DNA of 64,000 bases from Rhizobium herbae (GCF_019511375.1 NZ_JAEUAO010000003.1:722358-786357), one strand, 5' to 3'; positions 8,135 to 17,080 are shown, numbered from the stretch's first letter. Made by a program: numbers and translations. Notes: generated by a model not told the origin, from the sequence alone.

Positions 8135-10748
8135 TCCGTTTGGCTAAATCGACTGCAGCGAGGCAGTGCCGGCGAAGCGCAATGGTGGTGAGCCCGGAGG
8201 AGAGATCCCGGTGTTTGGAGAGGTACGACAGGACCTGTTTTTGGCCCCACCATGCAATGATCCCCAAGGCCACGCCTCCGACAATGGCGAGTATCGAAAA
8301 TGCCGGAGCGGAGATTTTTCCGGAAAGCGGAAGGAGAAGCAGTTCCGGCATGAAACGGTGGAGGAGGTAGATGTGAAAACTGGCGGCAGAAACCGGCAGG
8401 ACGAGCGCTTTCAGCGCTCGCGGAACAGGTAGCCGCGGGAGGAACAAGAGGAGTGCCAAAACGGGAACCTGCAGGAAATATTTGACCCGCGTGCCGATCC
8501 AGACGCTTTCGTAGAACGCGAAAAAGCTGAAGACGACCAGGCCAGCCGCCATCAGGAACAGCCGCTTGGAGGTCGTATCCGCGAAAGCCGCCAGGAGGCC
8601 GATCGCGGCGAGATAGAGCATCCACGGCAATGTGAAAATCTGCCGGTTCCCGATTTGCCAGAGGTCGGGAATGATCAGGCGGGCAAGCAGCGCCACGCCC
8701 AGCAGCACCAGTCCCGACGAGAACGGTGACCGTGCTGCCATTTTTCGAACGGGCGGAAGGGCAAAGAAGGCGGCGAACAGCAAGAGCATCTGGCAATAGG
8801 CTTCGACGAACCAATAGAGGTAGGGAAGCATGGTGTGTCGCTCGGGATCGGCAAAGCCGAGATTCCCGGCCATCACCATGGACGCCCATGGCACCTCACC
8901 CCAGGCGACCGCGTAGCCTGCGACAATGAGATAGTAGGGGATCACAATTGGAAGTGCAGAGCGGAGAAGTCGAATGATATCGAACTCCGCAACGGCCCGC
9001 CATTGAAAGCGCGCAAGTCCGAAGCCGACAAGCAGGACCATCGCGGCGGAACCGCCTGGAATCGGCCAGAGCGTCTCATGCTGCACGACGACGAAGAGGA
9101 TGGCGAACGCCCGGATGAGAAGGCTGGTCTCCAGCGCCGGGGCTGTTTCAGTCCGCTTGGTTCTGTCGGTTAGGTCCGAAATGGAAAGCCTTTCCCAATT
9201 CACCGGCGCTTCACCGAGGATGCGCTCCAACGCGATCGAGAGCTGGACAAAGCGCAGCGAATCCCCTCCCAGCGACAGAAAACTGTCTCGCGGACTGACC
9301 CGGACCGGGTAAAACACTTGAGCAAAGACGTCCTGGACGGTGTCTTTCCGGTCGTCGTTCTCCGTATTCTTTGCGGAAAATTCTGCCGTCAGCCGTCCAT
9401 AGTCGATCTTGCCGGACGAAAGGCGGGGCAGCTTTGCCCGCGCCGTGGCGCCGACCTGCAACAGGGTGAGCCCACTTGCCGTTGCCAGAATGCGCTTTGC
9501 CTCAAGCTCATCGGCAGGACCGGCGCAATAGGCATGGATTACCTTGTCGTTGCCGATGACGGCCGCGCGAATGCCATGTTTCTCGAGCGCCTGTTCCATC
9601 GCATCATGACTGATCCTGAGACCGGCGATCTTCGAAATACGCTTCAGACGCCCGCAGATGCGAAAGAGCCGCTGGTCGTCCAGTTCGGCGAGATCGCCCG
9701 TTTTCAGGCAATCGAGATCGTGGCCGCGGGTCAGTTCGCGGCGCGAGCTTGCATATCCCATCATGACGTTCGGGCCGCGATACACGAGTTCACCGGGCTG
9801 CCCCGGCAACAGGATCGGCCGTCCTTCCTCGTCTTCCAAGGTCAGCGTACCGCCGGGAATTGCGACGCCGATCCGATCCTCGTTGCCCTCAAGCTTATCC
9901 GGCGGCACATAGGCCAGCCGGGCCGTGGCTTCCGTCTGGCCGTACATTGCGAAGAATGCGCCGCCGTTTTCGCGCATCAGGCGATTGTAGGGTCGGATGA
10001 TATCGGGCGAAAGCCGACCGCCGGCAACCGTCATGAACCGCAGGGATGCGGGCCGCTTGTTGCGAAAATCGATGCTTTCCAGAAGCTCGTAGGAATAGGG
10101 CACGCCTGAAAAATTCGTGCACCCGGCACGTTCCAGCCGCTCGCAGAAATGCGGATCCGAAATCGGGACCTTTGGGAAATACAGGCTCGCGCCGACGGCA
10201 AGATGCGAATGCAGCACGGAGAGCCCGTAGCAGTAATGCAAGGGCAGCACCATGCAACTGCGGTCGGATGGTGTCAGCCCGAGATACTGCGCAATCGACG
10301 CCGCATTCGCGTCAAGGTTATGGCTTGAAAGCCTTACCGCCTTGGCGCGGCCCGTACTGCCGGATGTCATGAGCAGAAGCGCCAGATCGGAATGGGGCGC
10401 TACGCCGGCCTCACCGCAGCCGCGGCGGGACATCTCCCAGCGCCCGCGTCTCTGGCGAAAGTGGATGTCGGGTGCAAAGGCATCGTCGATGATCGCGCTT
10501 TGTGCGTGATCCGCGGGCGGGACCATGACGACGGCGTGGCCCGCCTGAAGCGCCGCGAGATAGCCGATGATGGCATGCTCGGAATGCGACGCTTCCACAG
10601 CAACCAGCAGCTTCCCCGCACCAAATGTTGCGGATTTGCGGCTGACGCGGTCGGCCAGCTCCCGATAGGTGATTGGCTCGCGGTCTGGGAAAAGCAGTGC
10701 CGGCGCATCGCCCCAATTTGCCAGCGTGGACGTGAAGAGCGGTGCCAT
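8088..10748 (-). CDS. NRPS-like adenylation - carrier - acyltransferase-3-type membrane protein
   Basis: An 886-residue fusion. Residues 1-450 are an AMP-binding adenylation domain: SGSTG at 129-133, YGQTEAT at 269-275, TGD at 350-352 and the catalytic Lys447 in LSSGKIDY. Residues 465-530 are an acyl/peptidyl carrier domain with the phosphopantetheine Ser497 in SLGGDSLRF. Residues of about 543-855 contain some nine or ten hydrophobic helices resembling acyltransferase family 3 (VVVQHE near the start). The design implies that an amino or acyl acid is activated, loaded on the carrier and passed to, or across, the membrane by the acyltransferase part. The acceptor is unknown. The architecture recalls membrane-bound poly-amino-acid synthetases but lacks their tandem C-terminal domains. 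It is divergent from fbpC and no tailoring genes adjoin it. The start has only a weak ribosome-binding site. Confidence 0.85.
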   Translation of the reverse strand: MAPLFTSTLANWGDAPALLFPDREPITYRELADRVSRKSATFGAGKLLVAVEASHSEHAIIGYLAALQAGHAVVMVPPADHAQSAIIDDAFAPDIHFRQRRGRWEMSRRGCGEAGVAPHSDLALLLMTSGSTGRAKAVRLSSHNLDANAASIAQYLGLTPSDRSCMVLPLHYCYGLSVLHSHLAVGASLYFPKVPISDPHFCERLERAGCTNFSGVPYSYELLESIDFRNKRPASLRFMTVAGGRLSPDIIRPYNRLMRENGGAFFAMYGQTEATARLAYVPPDKLEGNEDRIGVAIPGGTLTLEDEEGRPILLPGQPGELVYRGPNVMMGYASSRRELTRGHDLDCLKTGDLAELDDQRLFRICGRLKRISKIAGLRISHDAMEQALEKHGIRAAVIGNDKVIHAYCAGPADELEAKRILATASGLTLLQVGATARAKLPRLSSGKIDYGRLTAEFSAKNTENDDRKDTVQDVFAQVFYPVRVSPRDSFLSLGGDSLRFVQLSIALERILGEAPVNWERLSISDLTDRTKRTETAPALETSLLIRAFAILFVVVQHETLWPIPGGSAAMVLLVGFGLARFQWRAVAEFDIIRLLRSALPIVIPYYLIVAGYAVAWGEVPWASMVMAGNLGFADPERHTMLPYLYWFVEAYCQMLLLFAAFFALPPVRKMAARSPFSSGLVLLGVALLARLIIPDLWQIGNRQIFTLPWMLYLAAIGLLAAFADTTSKRLFLMAAGLVVFSFFAFYESVWIGTRVKYFLQVPVLALLLFLPRLPVPRALKALVLPVSAASFHIYLLHRFMPELLLLPLSGKISAPAFSILAIVGGVALGIIAWWGQKQVLSYLSKHRDLSSGLTTIALRRHCLAAVDLAKRISMPSAAPYGGRQDR

Positions 10749-10859
10749 GTGAGCAATCAGTGTGGAAAGATTAAGGGAAGTCGGATTTGTTCCCCTATGA
10801 AATGCATGAATGCTATTGTCAAGTTATTGGCAGACGCATAGGTGTTTTCGCAAGGAACG

Positions 10860-11954
10860 ATGACCTTGGGCGCATGGAACCGTAAGACGGAGAAGAATTT
10901 GATTCCGGCAGCAGAAGATCCGGCCCTCGAACTTCGCAATGTAAGCCGCAGGTTCGGAAAGACCGCCGCTCTGGACGACGTGTCGCTGACGATCGGCTCC
11001 GGCGAGATCATCTGTCTCGTTGGCCGTTCTGGCTGCGGAAAATCGACATTGCTGAGAATGATCGCCGGCGTCGATACGATCGATGCCGGCCGCATCCTGC
11101 TGAACGGTGACGAGGTTTCGGGTCCTTCGATTTTCGTGGAGCCGGAGGATCGCAAGATCGGTTTTGTTTTTCAGGACTACGCTCTGTTCCCGCATCTGAC
11201 CGTCGAGCAGAACATCCTGTTCGGGCTCAGGGGCCGTCCGAAAAAAGCTGCTGCACACCGGGTCAACGAAATTCTCGACCATATCGGCATAGAGCACCTG
11301 AGGGCCAGATATCCGCATATGCTGTCGGGCGGCGAACAGCAGCGCGCCGCCCTCGCTCGCGCGCTTGCGCCCCAACCGGATATCCTGCTGATGGACGAGC
11401 CGTTTTCCAACCTGGACCGCGGGCTGCGCGATCGGGTGCGCGATGAAACGCTTTCGCTTCTGCGACGGCTCGGAACGACGGTGATCATGGTCACCCATGA
11501 TCCCGAGGAAGCGCTATCGGCAGGCGACCGCATTGTCCTGATGCGGGCTGGCCGCATCGTCCAGACCGGGTCGGGCTACGACCTGCATGACCGACCCGTG
11601 AATCCTTATGCCGCCGAGTTCTTCTGCGCCTTCAACAAGGTTCCGGGCGTCTTCCGTGAGGGTCATGTCGAAACGGCTATCGGCCGGTTTGCCCAGAGGC
11701 TGGATCTCGGCGAAGGCAGCCCCGCCACGCTCTATATCCGCACACAGGGAATTTCGGTGTCGCGCGGAGACGGGCAATTCCGCGGACACGTGCAGAGCCG
11801 GGTTTTCCTCGGCGACGTCGAGCAGCTTGCCGTCAAGGTGGACGGCCTGGAGCAGCCGTTGCTCGTGAAAACGATGGAGCGCCTGGAAGCCGGGACGGAC
11901 CTTGTCGGCCTGGTCGTCTCGCCGGAGAGTTGCCTGGCATTTGCCGCAACCTGA
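10860..11954 (+). CDS. fbpC: Fe(III) ABC transporter ATP-binding protein
   Basis: A 364-residue ATPase of the FbpC/PotA group that energises import of ferric iron through the neighbouring permease. Walker A is GRSGCGKST, the signature is LSGGEQQR, Walker B is ILLMDEPFSNLD and the H-loop is MVTHDPEEA. The last 120 residues form the TOBE-like regulatory domain. I choose the ATG at 10860, with CAAGGA upstream; a GTG at 10842 is in frame and possible. The gene is first in the order fbpC-fbpA-fbpB. Linkage to a binding protein with the FbpA-type tyrosine pair supports iron rather than another anion. Confidence 0.85.
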   Translation: MTLGAWNRKTEKNLIPAAEDPALELRNVSRRFGKTAALDDVSLTIGSGEIICLVGRSGCGKSTLLRMIAGVDTIDAGRILLNGDEVSGPSIFVEPEDRKIGFVFQDYALFPHLTVEQNILFGLRGRPKKAAAHRVNEILDHIGIEHLRARYPHMLSGGEQQRAALARALAPQPDILLMDEPFSNLDRGLRDRVRDETLSLLRRLGTTVIMVTHDPEEALSAGDRIVLMRAGRIVQTGSGYDLHDRPVNPYAAEFFCAFNKVPGVFREGHVETAIGRFAQRLDLGEGSPATLYIRTQGISVSRGDGQFRGHVQSRVFLGDVEQLAVKVDGLEQPLLVKTMERLEAGTDLVGLVVSPESCLAFAAT

Positions 11955-11961
11955 GGGCCCA

Positions 11962-11984
11962 GGCGGCCTTTACGGTAAACCGCC
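11962..11984 (+). terminator. weak hairpin after fbpC
   Basis: GGCGG pairs with CCGCC around an inner TTTA/TAAA stem, with a two-base bulge and a short loop. It is followed by CTTGTTAATCTTG, a poor U-tract. It could be an attenuator separating fbpC from the more strongly expressed fbpA. Confidence 0.4.
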
Positions 11985-12057
11985 CTTGTTAATCTTGACC
12001 TTGCGCCTCCATTAATGCTCGACAGCGTGGCGCAATTCATCTGGAGGATAAACGACC

Positions 12058-13074
12058 ATGTCGATCATCGGAAAATCTGCACTGCTCTCGGCGACCTTGT
12101 TGCTCGGCGCGAGCGCTGTGTCGGCGGCGGAGCTTAATATCTACACCACGCGCGAGCCGGGTCTCGTCCAGCCGCTCCTCGATGCCTTCACGGCGGCCAC
12201 TGGCACCAAAGTCAACACGGTCTTTCTCAAGGACGGACTGGTCGAGCGCGTCGCAGCCGAAGGCGAAAGCTCGCCGGCCGATATCCTGATGACCGTCGAT
12301 GCTGGCAATCTCGTCGATCTCGCCGAAAAGGGCGTCACCCAGCCGGTCGAGTCTGCTATTTTGACGCAGTCTATCCCGGAGCAACTGCGCGATGCGAAGG
12401 GCAATTGGTTTGCCCTCTCCATGCGCGCCCGCGTCGTCTATGCGGCGAAGGACCTCGATCTCGCAGCCCTCAACTACGAGGATCTGGCCGATCCGAAATG
12501 GAAGGGCAAGATTTGCATTCGCTCCGGCCAGCATCCGTACAACACCGCGCTCTTTGCGGACTACATCGCTCATTACGGCACTGAAGCGACGGAGAAATGG
12601 CTCGCCGGCGTCAAGGACAATCTGGCGCGCAAGGCAGCCGGCGGCGACCGCGACGGCGCCAAGGATATTGCCGGAGGGATTTGCGATATCGCCATTGCCA
12701 ACTCCTATTATGTCGGCCTCATGCGCTCGGGCAAGGGCGGTGAGGAGCAGGCAGCCTGGGGCAATGCCATCAAGGTCATCCTGCCGACCTTCAAGGATGG
12801 CGGAACGCAGGTCAACGTCAGTGGCGCTGCGGTCGCAAAACATGCGCCGAACAAGGAGGAAGCCGTAAAGCTCTTGGAGTACCTCGTCTCCGACGAGGCC
12901 CAGAAGATCTACGCGGAAGCAAATTTCGAGTATCCGGTGAAGCCGGGTGCCGCGACAGACCCGATCATCGCATCTTTCGGTGAACTGAAGATCGATCCGA
13001 AGCCTTTGACGGAAATTGTCAGCCATCGTAAGCAGGCAAGCGAACTGGTCGACAAGGTCGGCTTCGACAACTAA
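12058..13074 (+). CDS. fbpA: Fe(III) ABC transporter substrate-binding protein
   Basis: A 338-residue periplasmic binding protein of the FbpA/FutA family. A Sec signal peptide (about 22 residues, ending SAVSAAE) is followed by LNIYTTREPGL, the usual first strand. The ANSYYVGLM segment carries the adjacent Tyr pair that binds Fe(III) in FbpA. The start follows GGAGG. The protein should deliver ferric iron to FbpB in the inner membrane. An iron-responsive operator (Irr or RirA type) would be expected in the 103-bp upstream gap, but I could not recognise one with confidence. Confidence 0.9.
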   Translation: MSIIGKSALLSATLLLGASAVSAAELNIYTTREPGLVQPLLDAFTAATGTKVNTVFLKDGLVERVAAEGESSPADILMTVDAGNLVDLAEKGVTQPVESAILTQSIPEQLRDAKGNWFALSMRARVVYAAKDLDLAALNYEDLADPKWKGKICIRSGQHPYNTALFADYIAHYGTEATEKWLAGVKDNLARKAAGGDRDGAKDIAGGICDIAIANSYYVGLMRSGKGGEEQAAWGNAIKVILPTFKDGGTQVNVSGAAVAKHAPNKEEAVKLLEYLVSDEAQKIYAEANFEYPVKPGAATDPIIASFGELKIDPKPLTEIVSHRKQASELVDKVGFDN

Positions 13075-13079
13075 AACAG

Positions 13080-13110
13080 GAAGGCGCCGGCGGTGTGTGC
13101 GGGCGCCTTC
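13080..13110 (+). terminator. intercistronic hairpin fbpA-fbpB
   Basis: A perfect 9-bp stem (GAAGGCGCC / GGCGCCTTC) with a 13-nt loop lies just after the fbpA stop and is followed by TTGTCG rather than a U-run. Such hairpins after a binding-protein gene usually protect its mRNA or cause partial termination, giving less permease than binding protein. Confidence 0.6.
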
Positions 13111-13138
13111 TTGTCGCCGATGAATTGGATAGCCCTTG

Positions 13139-14803
13139 ATGACCAGCGCCGCACGAAGCCGGCACCGGCGCTCGACCGGATCCAGATGGCTGGTCTGCAC
13201 GGGCGCCGTCGCCTGTTTCGTCATGCTGCCGTTCCTGGCGTTGTTGCTGCAGGCGGCACAGGGATCCGCGGGACTGTGGTCGCATCTTGTCTCAACTGTC
13301 CTGCCCGTCGCGCTGATGGATACGATCATCCTTTTGTCCGGAGTCGGTCTGATCGCTGCCATTATTGGAACGACGACGGCCTGGCTTGTCACGGCCTATA
13401 TGTTTCCAGGCCGCCGGGTGCTGGAATGGGCGCTGCTCCTTCCTTTGGCAGTGCCAACCTATATTATCGCTTATGCCTATCTCGACATCCTCCATCCAAT
13501 AGGGCCGGTGCAGGGGGCGGTGCGATGGCTGCTCGGCTATTCCAGCCCGAGGGAGTTTCGCCTGCCGGATTTGCGCTCGATGACCGGCTGCATCGTGCTT
13601 CTTGGTTTTGTCCTCTATCCTTACGTCTACATCCCCGTTCGGGCGATGTTCCTGACGCAGGCCGCCAATCTGATCGAGGCTGCAAGAACGCTCGGCGTTT
13701 CCAGGCGCGCGATCTTCTGGCGTGTCGCCCTGCCGCTGGCGCGGCCCGCGGTTGCCGTCGGGGTCAGTCTTGCGCTGATGGAAACGCTCAACGATATCGG
13801 CGCCTCCGAGTTTCTCGGCGTCAGGACGCTGACCGTCTCCATCTACACCACCTGGGTCACCCGGTCTGATCTGCCGGGGGCGGCACAGATTGCCCTGGCA
13901 TTGCTTGCGATGGTCGTGGCCCTGGTGGCGTGGGAACGATGGGGCAGGGGAAAGCAGCGCTACGCGTCGAGCGCGCAGCGTAGTCGGGCCTTCGAACCCG
14001 GCCGTGTTTCTTCGGCGACTGGTCTGCTTCTGTTCATCGCAGGGCTTCTGCCGATACTTGTCGGTTTTGCCGCTCCTGCGGCCTACCTCGTCGTCGCGGC
14101 CTGGAAAAGGGTGGAATTTGCCGGGTTTTCGTCGCGGTTCTTCTATGAGGCCGCCAACACCATCGGCCTGGCGGCCGCTGCGACTGCCATGACGGTTGTT
14201 TTCGGCCTGCTGGTTGCCTATGCCGGGCGCTTGCGCCCCGGCCTCCTGACATTCTGGTTTCACCGGCTCTCGACGCTCGGCTACGCCGCCCCCGGTACGG
14301 TCGTGGCAATCGGCATCCTCATCGTGCTTGGAACATTCGATCGGTTCGTCGACCACACGGCGATCGCCTGGTTCGGCATCTCGACCGGGTTGCTGACCAT
14401 GGGATCGAGTGCAGCGCTGCTCTATGCCTATACGGTGCGATTTCTTGCCATTTCGGCTGGCGGTATCGAGGCGGGACTTTCACGTATCCCCATCTCGTTT
14501 GATCATGCCGCCCGCACCCTGGGCCAGTCGAAGATGGGCGCCTTCCGATATGTCCATCTGCCGCTGTCCAAGGCTGCGATTACTGCCGCCGGACTGTTGG
14601 TCTTCGTGGACTGTGTCAAGGAGCTTCCCGCCACCCTGCTTTTACGCCCGCTGAACGTCGAGACCTTTGCGACGCATCTCTACGGCGAGGCGGCGAGGGG
14701 CACCTATGAAGAGGCATCCATCGCCGCTCTCGCCATCGTCGCCATCGGCATCCTGCCTGTTATCCTGCTGTCGAGAATGGGCCGTGTCTCCACCCGGCCC
14801 TAG
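13139..14803 (+). CDS. fbpB: Fe(III) ABC transporter permease (duplicated, FbpB type)
   Basis: A 554-residue inner-membrane protein made of two homologous permease halves with about twelve membrane segments. Two EAA-type loops contact the ATPase: EAARTLGVSRRAIFW near residue 180 and DHAARTLGQSKMGAFRY near residue 460. The fused two-half layout is usual for FbpB/CysW-type ferric permeases. The ATG at 13139 is preferred; a TTG immediately upstream is in frame. The gene ends 1 bp before the convergent stop of the glutaredoxin-MauE gene, and no terminator is visible between them. Confidence 0.9.
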   Translation: MTSAARSRHRRSTGSRWLVCTGAVACFVMLPFLALLLQAAQGSAGLWSHLVSTVLPVALMDTIILLSGVGLIAAIIGTTTAWLVTAYMFPGRRVLEWALLLPLAVPTYIIAYAYLDILHPIGPVQGAVRWLLGYSSPREFRLPDLRSMTGCIVLLGFVLYPYVYIPVRAMFLTQAANLIEAARTLGVSRRAIFWRVALPLARPAVAVGVSLALMETLNDIGASEFLGVRTLTVSIYTTWVTRSDLPGAAQIALALLAMVVALVAWERWGRGKQRYASSAQRSRAFEPGRVSSATGLLLFIAGLLPILVGFAAPAAYLVVAAWKRVEFAGFSSRFFYEAANTIGLAAAATAMTVVFGLLVAYAGRLRPGLLTFWFHRLSTLGYAAPGTVVAIGILIVLGTFDRFVDHTAIAWFGISTGLLTMGSSAALLYAYTVRFLAISAGGIEAGLSRIPISFDHAARTLGQSKMGAFRYVHLPLSKAAITAAGLLVFVDCVKELPATLLLRPLNVETFATHLYGEAARGTYEEASIAALAIVAIGILPVILLSRMGRVSTRP

Positions 14804-14804
14804 T

Positions 14805-15599
14805 TCAAATCGCGCCCGCTGCCGGCATGAGGTGTTCGGCGCCATTGCCGGACAGGATTGCCGCCAGCATCCAGATTGCCATGGCCACCATCATCAGGTT
14901 CTCCGTCAAGGAGACGAAGCCGAGCGGCACGTTGCTGGCGCCACCGACGCAGGCGCATTTGAGTTCCCGCTTGTCGATATAGACCGCCTTGAATACCGAA
15001 ATGGACCCAATCGTGCCGATGAACAGCGCGACGGGAATCGAAATCCAGTTCAGCGCTCCTGCAACCATGAGGATGCCCGCCCCGAGTTCTGCAAACGGGT
15101 AGATATAGCTGTAGCGGACCCAGCGCTTGGCCAGCAGGTCGTAGTTCAGGAACATCGTCGAGAACCCCTCGACGTTCTGCAGCTTCAATAGGGCGAGCAC
15201 CGCCATGGTGAACGCGATGAACCACTCGGCCGCACGCACCGTGACGATGTCGCCATAGGCGGCATAGCTTGTGGCGAGCGCCATCAGGGCCGTCACGGCA
15301 AATACAGCCATGACAGGACGATAGGTAACGGCCTTCGGGTCATGGACAGGCTTGCCAAAATGGCGGCGCAAATCGTCATAGCCGCCGACGCGTGCGCCAT
15401 TGAGAAAGGCTTGCGGCGTCGTCTTGACGTTGTGCTCGGCCTTGAAAGCGTCGGTCTGCTCGCGCGAGGTCAGCCACCGGTCGTCGACTGTATAGCCTTC
15501 GCGCTGCAGGAGATTCTTGGCCTTCAGCCCGTAGGGGCAGATATGTTTAGCCATGACCATCCGGTAGAGCGTGGCCTGTTTGGGTACGCGGTCAAGCAT
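14805..15599 (-). CDS. glutaredoxin - MauE/DoxX-type redox membrane protein
   Basis: A 264-residue fusion. Residues of about 14-75 form a glutaredoxin/thioredoxin-fold domain with the active-site-like ICPYGLKAKNLL and the cis-Pro loop TTPQAFLNGARVGGYDDL. The remainder has four hydrophobic segments of the MauE/DoxX type and a CAC pair (ELKCACVGG) that could act in thiol exchange across the membrane. I take the ATG at 15599 as start because the mer-type promoter lies just upstream; an earlier in-frame ATG (15659) would sit inside that promoter's spacer. The gene is divergent from a MerR regulator, which probably induces it. A role in metal or oxidant stress is inferred; the signal is unknown. 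Confidence 0.75.
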   Translation of the reverse strand: MLDRVPKQATLYRMVMAKHICPYGLKAKNLLQREGYTVDDRWLTSREQTDAFKAEHNVKTTPQAFLNGARVGGYDDLRRHFGKPVHDPKAVTYRPVMAVFAVTALMALATSYAAYGDIVTVRAAEWFIAFTMAVLALLKLQNVEGFSTMFLNYDLLAKRWVRYSYIYPFAELGAGILMVAGALNWISIPVALFIGTIGSISVFKAVYIDKRELKCACVGGASNVPLGFVSLTENLMMVAMAIWMLAAILSGNGAEHLMPAAGAI

Positions 15600-15641
15600 G
15601 GTGCAATCTTTCATTTCGGTTGGTTTTATCGATTGCCGGAA

Positions 15642-15672
15642 GTATAAGGTCCGTACCATGGTACGGAGTCAA
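15642..15672 (-). promoter_or_regulatory. MerR-type promoter/operator for the glutaredoxin-MauE gene
   Basis: On the minus strand a -35 box TTGACT (15672-15667) and a -10 box TTATAC (15647-15642) are separated by 19 bp. The spacer holds the palindrome CCGTACCATGGTACGG (15651-15666). The over-long 19-bp spacer with a central palindrome is the hallmark of MerR-activated promoters, and the CCGTAC/GTACGG arms are those of mercury-resistance operators. Confidence 0.88.
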
Positions 15673-15675
15673 GCG

Positions 15676-16083
15676 ATGAAGAACATGACGATTGCAGCGC
15701 TCGCCCGCGAAGGCGGCGTCGGCGTCGAGACGGTCCGCTTCTACCAGCGGCGGCGCCTGCTCGATACACCGGAACGGACAGGTGGTGTGGGTCTCGTCGG
15801 CGGTGTTCGGCGCTATGGGGAAGAGGACGTCCGCCGCCTTCGTTTCATTCGCTCGGCCCAATCGGCCGGTTTCACGCTCGATCAGATTGGCGAATTGCTG
15901 CAACTGGATGCCGGTGAAGATCGGCAGCGCGCCCGCACGCTTGCCGCCGAGCGCATCGCGGCTCTCGACGCCAAGATCGCCGAACTGCAGGCGGCGCGCG
16001 ATTCGCTCCGCCGGCTCGCCCATGCCTGTGGTTCCACCTCAAGTGGCCCGTGCCCCATCATCACCGCCTTCGATCGGGAATGA
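15676..16083 (+). CDS. MerR family transcriptional regulator (mercury-type subfamily)
   Basis: A 135-residue regulator with the winged-helix MerR domain (MTIAALAREGGVGVETVRFYQRR and GGVRRYGEEDVRRLRF), a long dimerisation helix and a C-terminal metal-loop region. Compared with Tn501 MerR, the Cys equivalents of positions 117 and 126 are kept (HACGSTSSGPCP), but the Cys82 position is replaced (DAGEDRQRA, with Arg). Mercury sensing needs all three, so the inducer may be another thiophilic metal or an oxidant. The start follows GGAG; ATG 15658 is in frame but lies inside the operator. It probably represses itself and activates the divergent gene. Confidence 0.88.
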   Translation: MKNMTIAALAREGGVGVETVRFYQRRRLLDTPERTGGVGLVGGVRRYGEEDVRRLRFIRSAQSAGFTLDQIGELLQLDAGEDRQRARTLAAERIAALDAKIAELQAARDSLRRLAHACGSTSSGPCPIITAFDRE

Positions 16084-16172
16084 TCGGTCGAGATCAATCG
16101 GACTATTGAGCGCGTCCCTGCCGATGGGATGGCAGGCACATGAACGCGATTGAATTGCACGATCCGATCGGC

Positions 16173-16901
16173 TTAGCCAGCGTCTCCAGGGATGTCGAGA
16201 GCGTGCTCACGTCCTTCGACGGCAAAGGGGCCTGTCACAGCCTCGTCAGTCGGCAATATTGACCAGCGCAACAGCGCGTCGCCACCCGCTGCGGTCAGTC
16301 CGTAAATGCCGCGGTCGAGACGCTCGAACCAGCCGTAGACATTGCCCCGCAAGATGTTGGCTGCCGCCGGTACGATGGCCTTCAGGTCCTTTGGGCGTAG
16401 CGGCCCATCGCGCAGGGCAGCGGCGCAGGCCAGCGCTTGCTGGCGATAGGCCGTCATGATCGGCGCTCTCGTACTTCCCCCGACTGCAGGATCGCCCTTC
16501 CGGCGCTTGTGCTCGTCCATCAGACGCGAGCGCTTGCGAAGATTCTTGCGCGGCATCGGCGCAATCGGGCTGACGATGACATCGACGGTGCCATTATCGG
16601 CGACGCCAAGCATGCCGAAGCCCAGCCGGCGGCAGAGGTCGCGGTAGCGGCGGTCGCTTTCACGGCCCTTTCCCCTGGCCGAAACCCGGGCTGCAATCCA
16701 CACTTCGTCGCTGGCCGATGCCCTGTCGACAGCCTGCAGGATGAGTTCGAGATTGAAGCTTAGTTTCAATTCGCAGATGACGACGACCGGCGGTTCGTCG
16801 ACGGTAAGCCCCACGATGTCGCAGCCGGCGATTTCGCCCTTGACGCTGTACCCGGCGGCCTCAAGGAAGCGCTTGATCGGCAGATAGAGCGTGGTCTCCA
16901 A
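16173..16901 (-). CDS. DUF2161 family PD-(D/E)XK-type protein
   Basis: A 242-residue protein. The N-terminal part (ETTLYLPIKRFLEAAGYSVKGEIAGCDIVGL, then PPVVVICELKLSFNLELILQAVDR) has the spaced Glu, Asp and ELK residues of a PD-(D/E)XK nuclease-like fold. The C-terminal part contains a GDPAVGGSTRAPIMTAYRQQALACAAAL block and a winged-helix-like tail. These are the conserved features of DUF2161. Its biochemical role is not established. The TTG at 16901 is chosen because homologues begin at this point and GAGGA precedes it; the open frame runs further upstream into the cupin gene without similarity. Confidence 0.75.
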   Translation of the reverse strand: METTLYLPIKRFLEAAGYSVKGEIAGCDIVGLTVDEPPVVVICELKLSFNLELILQAVDRASASDEVWIAARVSARGKGRESDRRYRDLCRRLGFGMLGVADNGTVDVIVSPIAPMPRKNLRKRSRLMDEHKRRKGDPAVGGSTRAPIMTAYRQQALACAAALRDGPLRPKDLKAIVPAAANILRGNVYGWFERLDRGIYGLTAAGGDALLRWSILPTDEAVTGPFAVEGREHALDIPGDAG

Positions 16902-17080
16902 ATCATGTCCTCGATTGTTCGCGCCACGGTCTTGGCGCGTTTCGCGGAGGAGATCAACAAAAGGGTGCAATTTTGTCTGCGGATGCCGCTGCTGGAGTGG
17001 CTGAGACAGGGTCACATCCAAACCGGAAGAACCAGCATCCGATGCAACGCGCGTGGCGGCCGCTGGCGGGCGTGAGCCGT

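Noticed and set aside
10749..12057. Irr or RirA iron boxes upstream of fbpC or fbpA
   Set aside because: I looked for these in both gaps but found no sequence close enough to the known consensus to report.
13292..14356. 354-codon minus-strand frame opposite fbpB
   Set aside because: Low-complexity Arg/Gln/Asp-rich product typical of an antisense shadow; the plus-strand permease is well supported.
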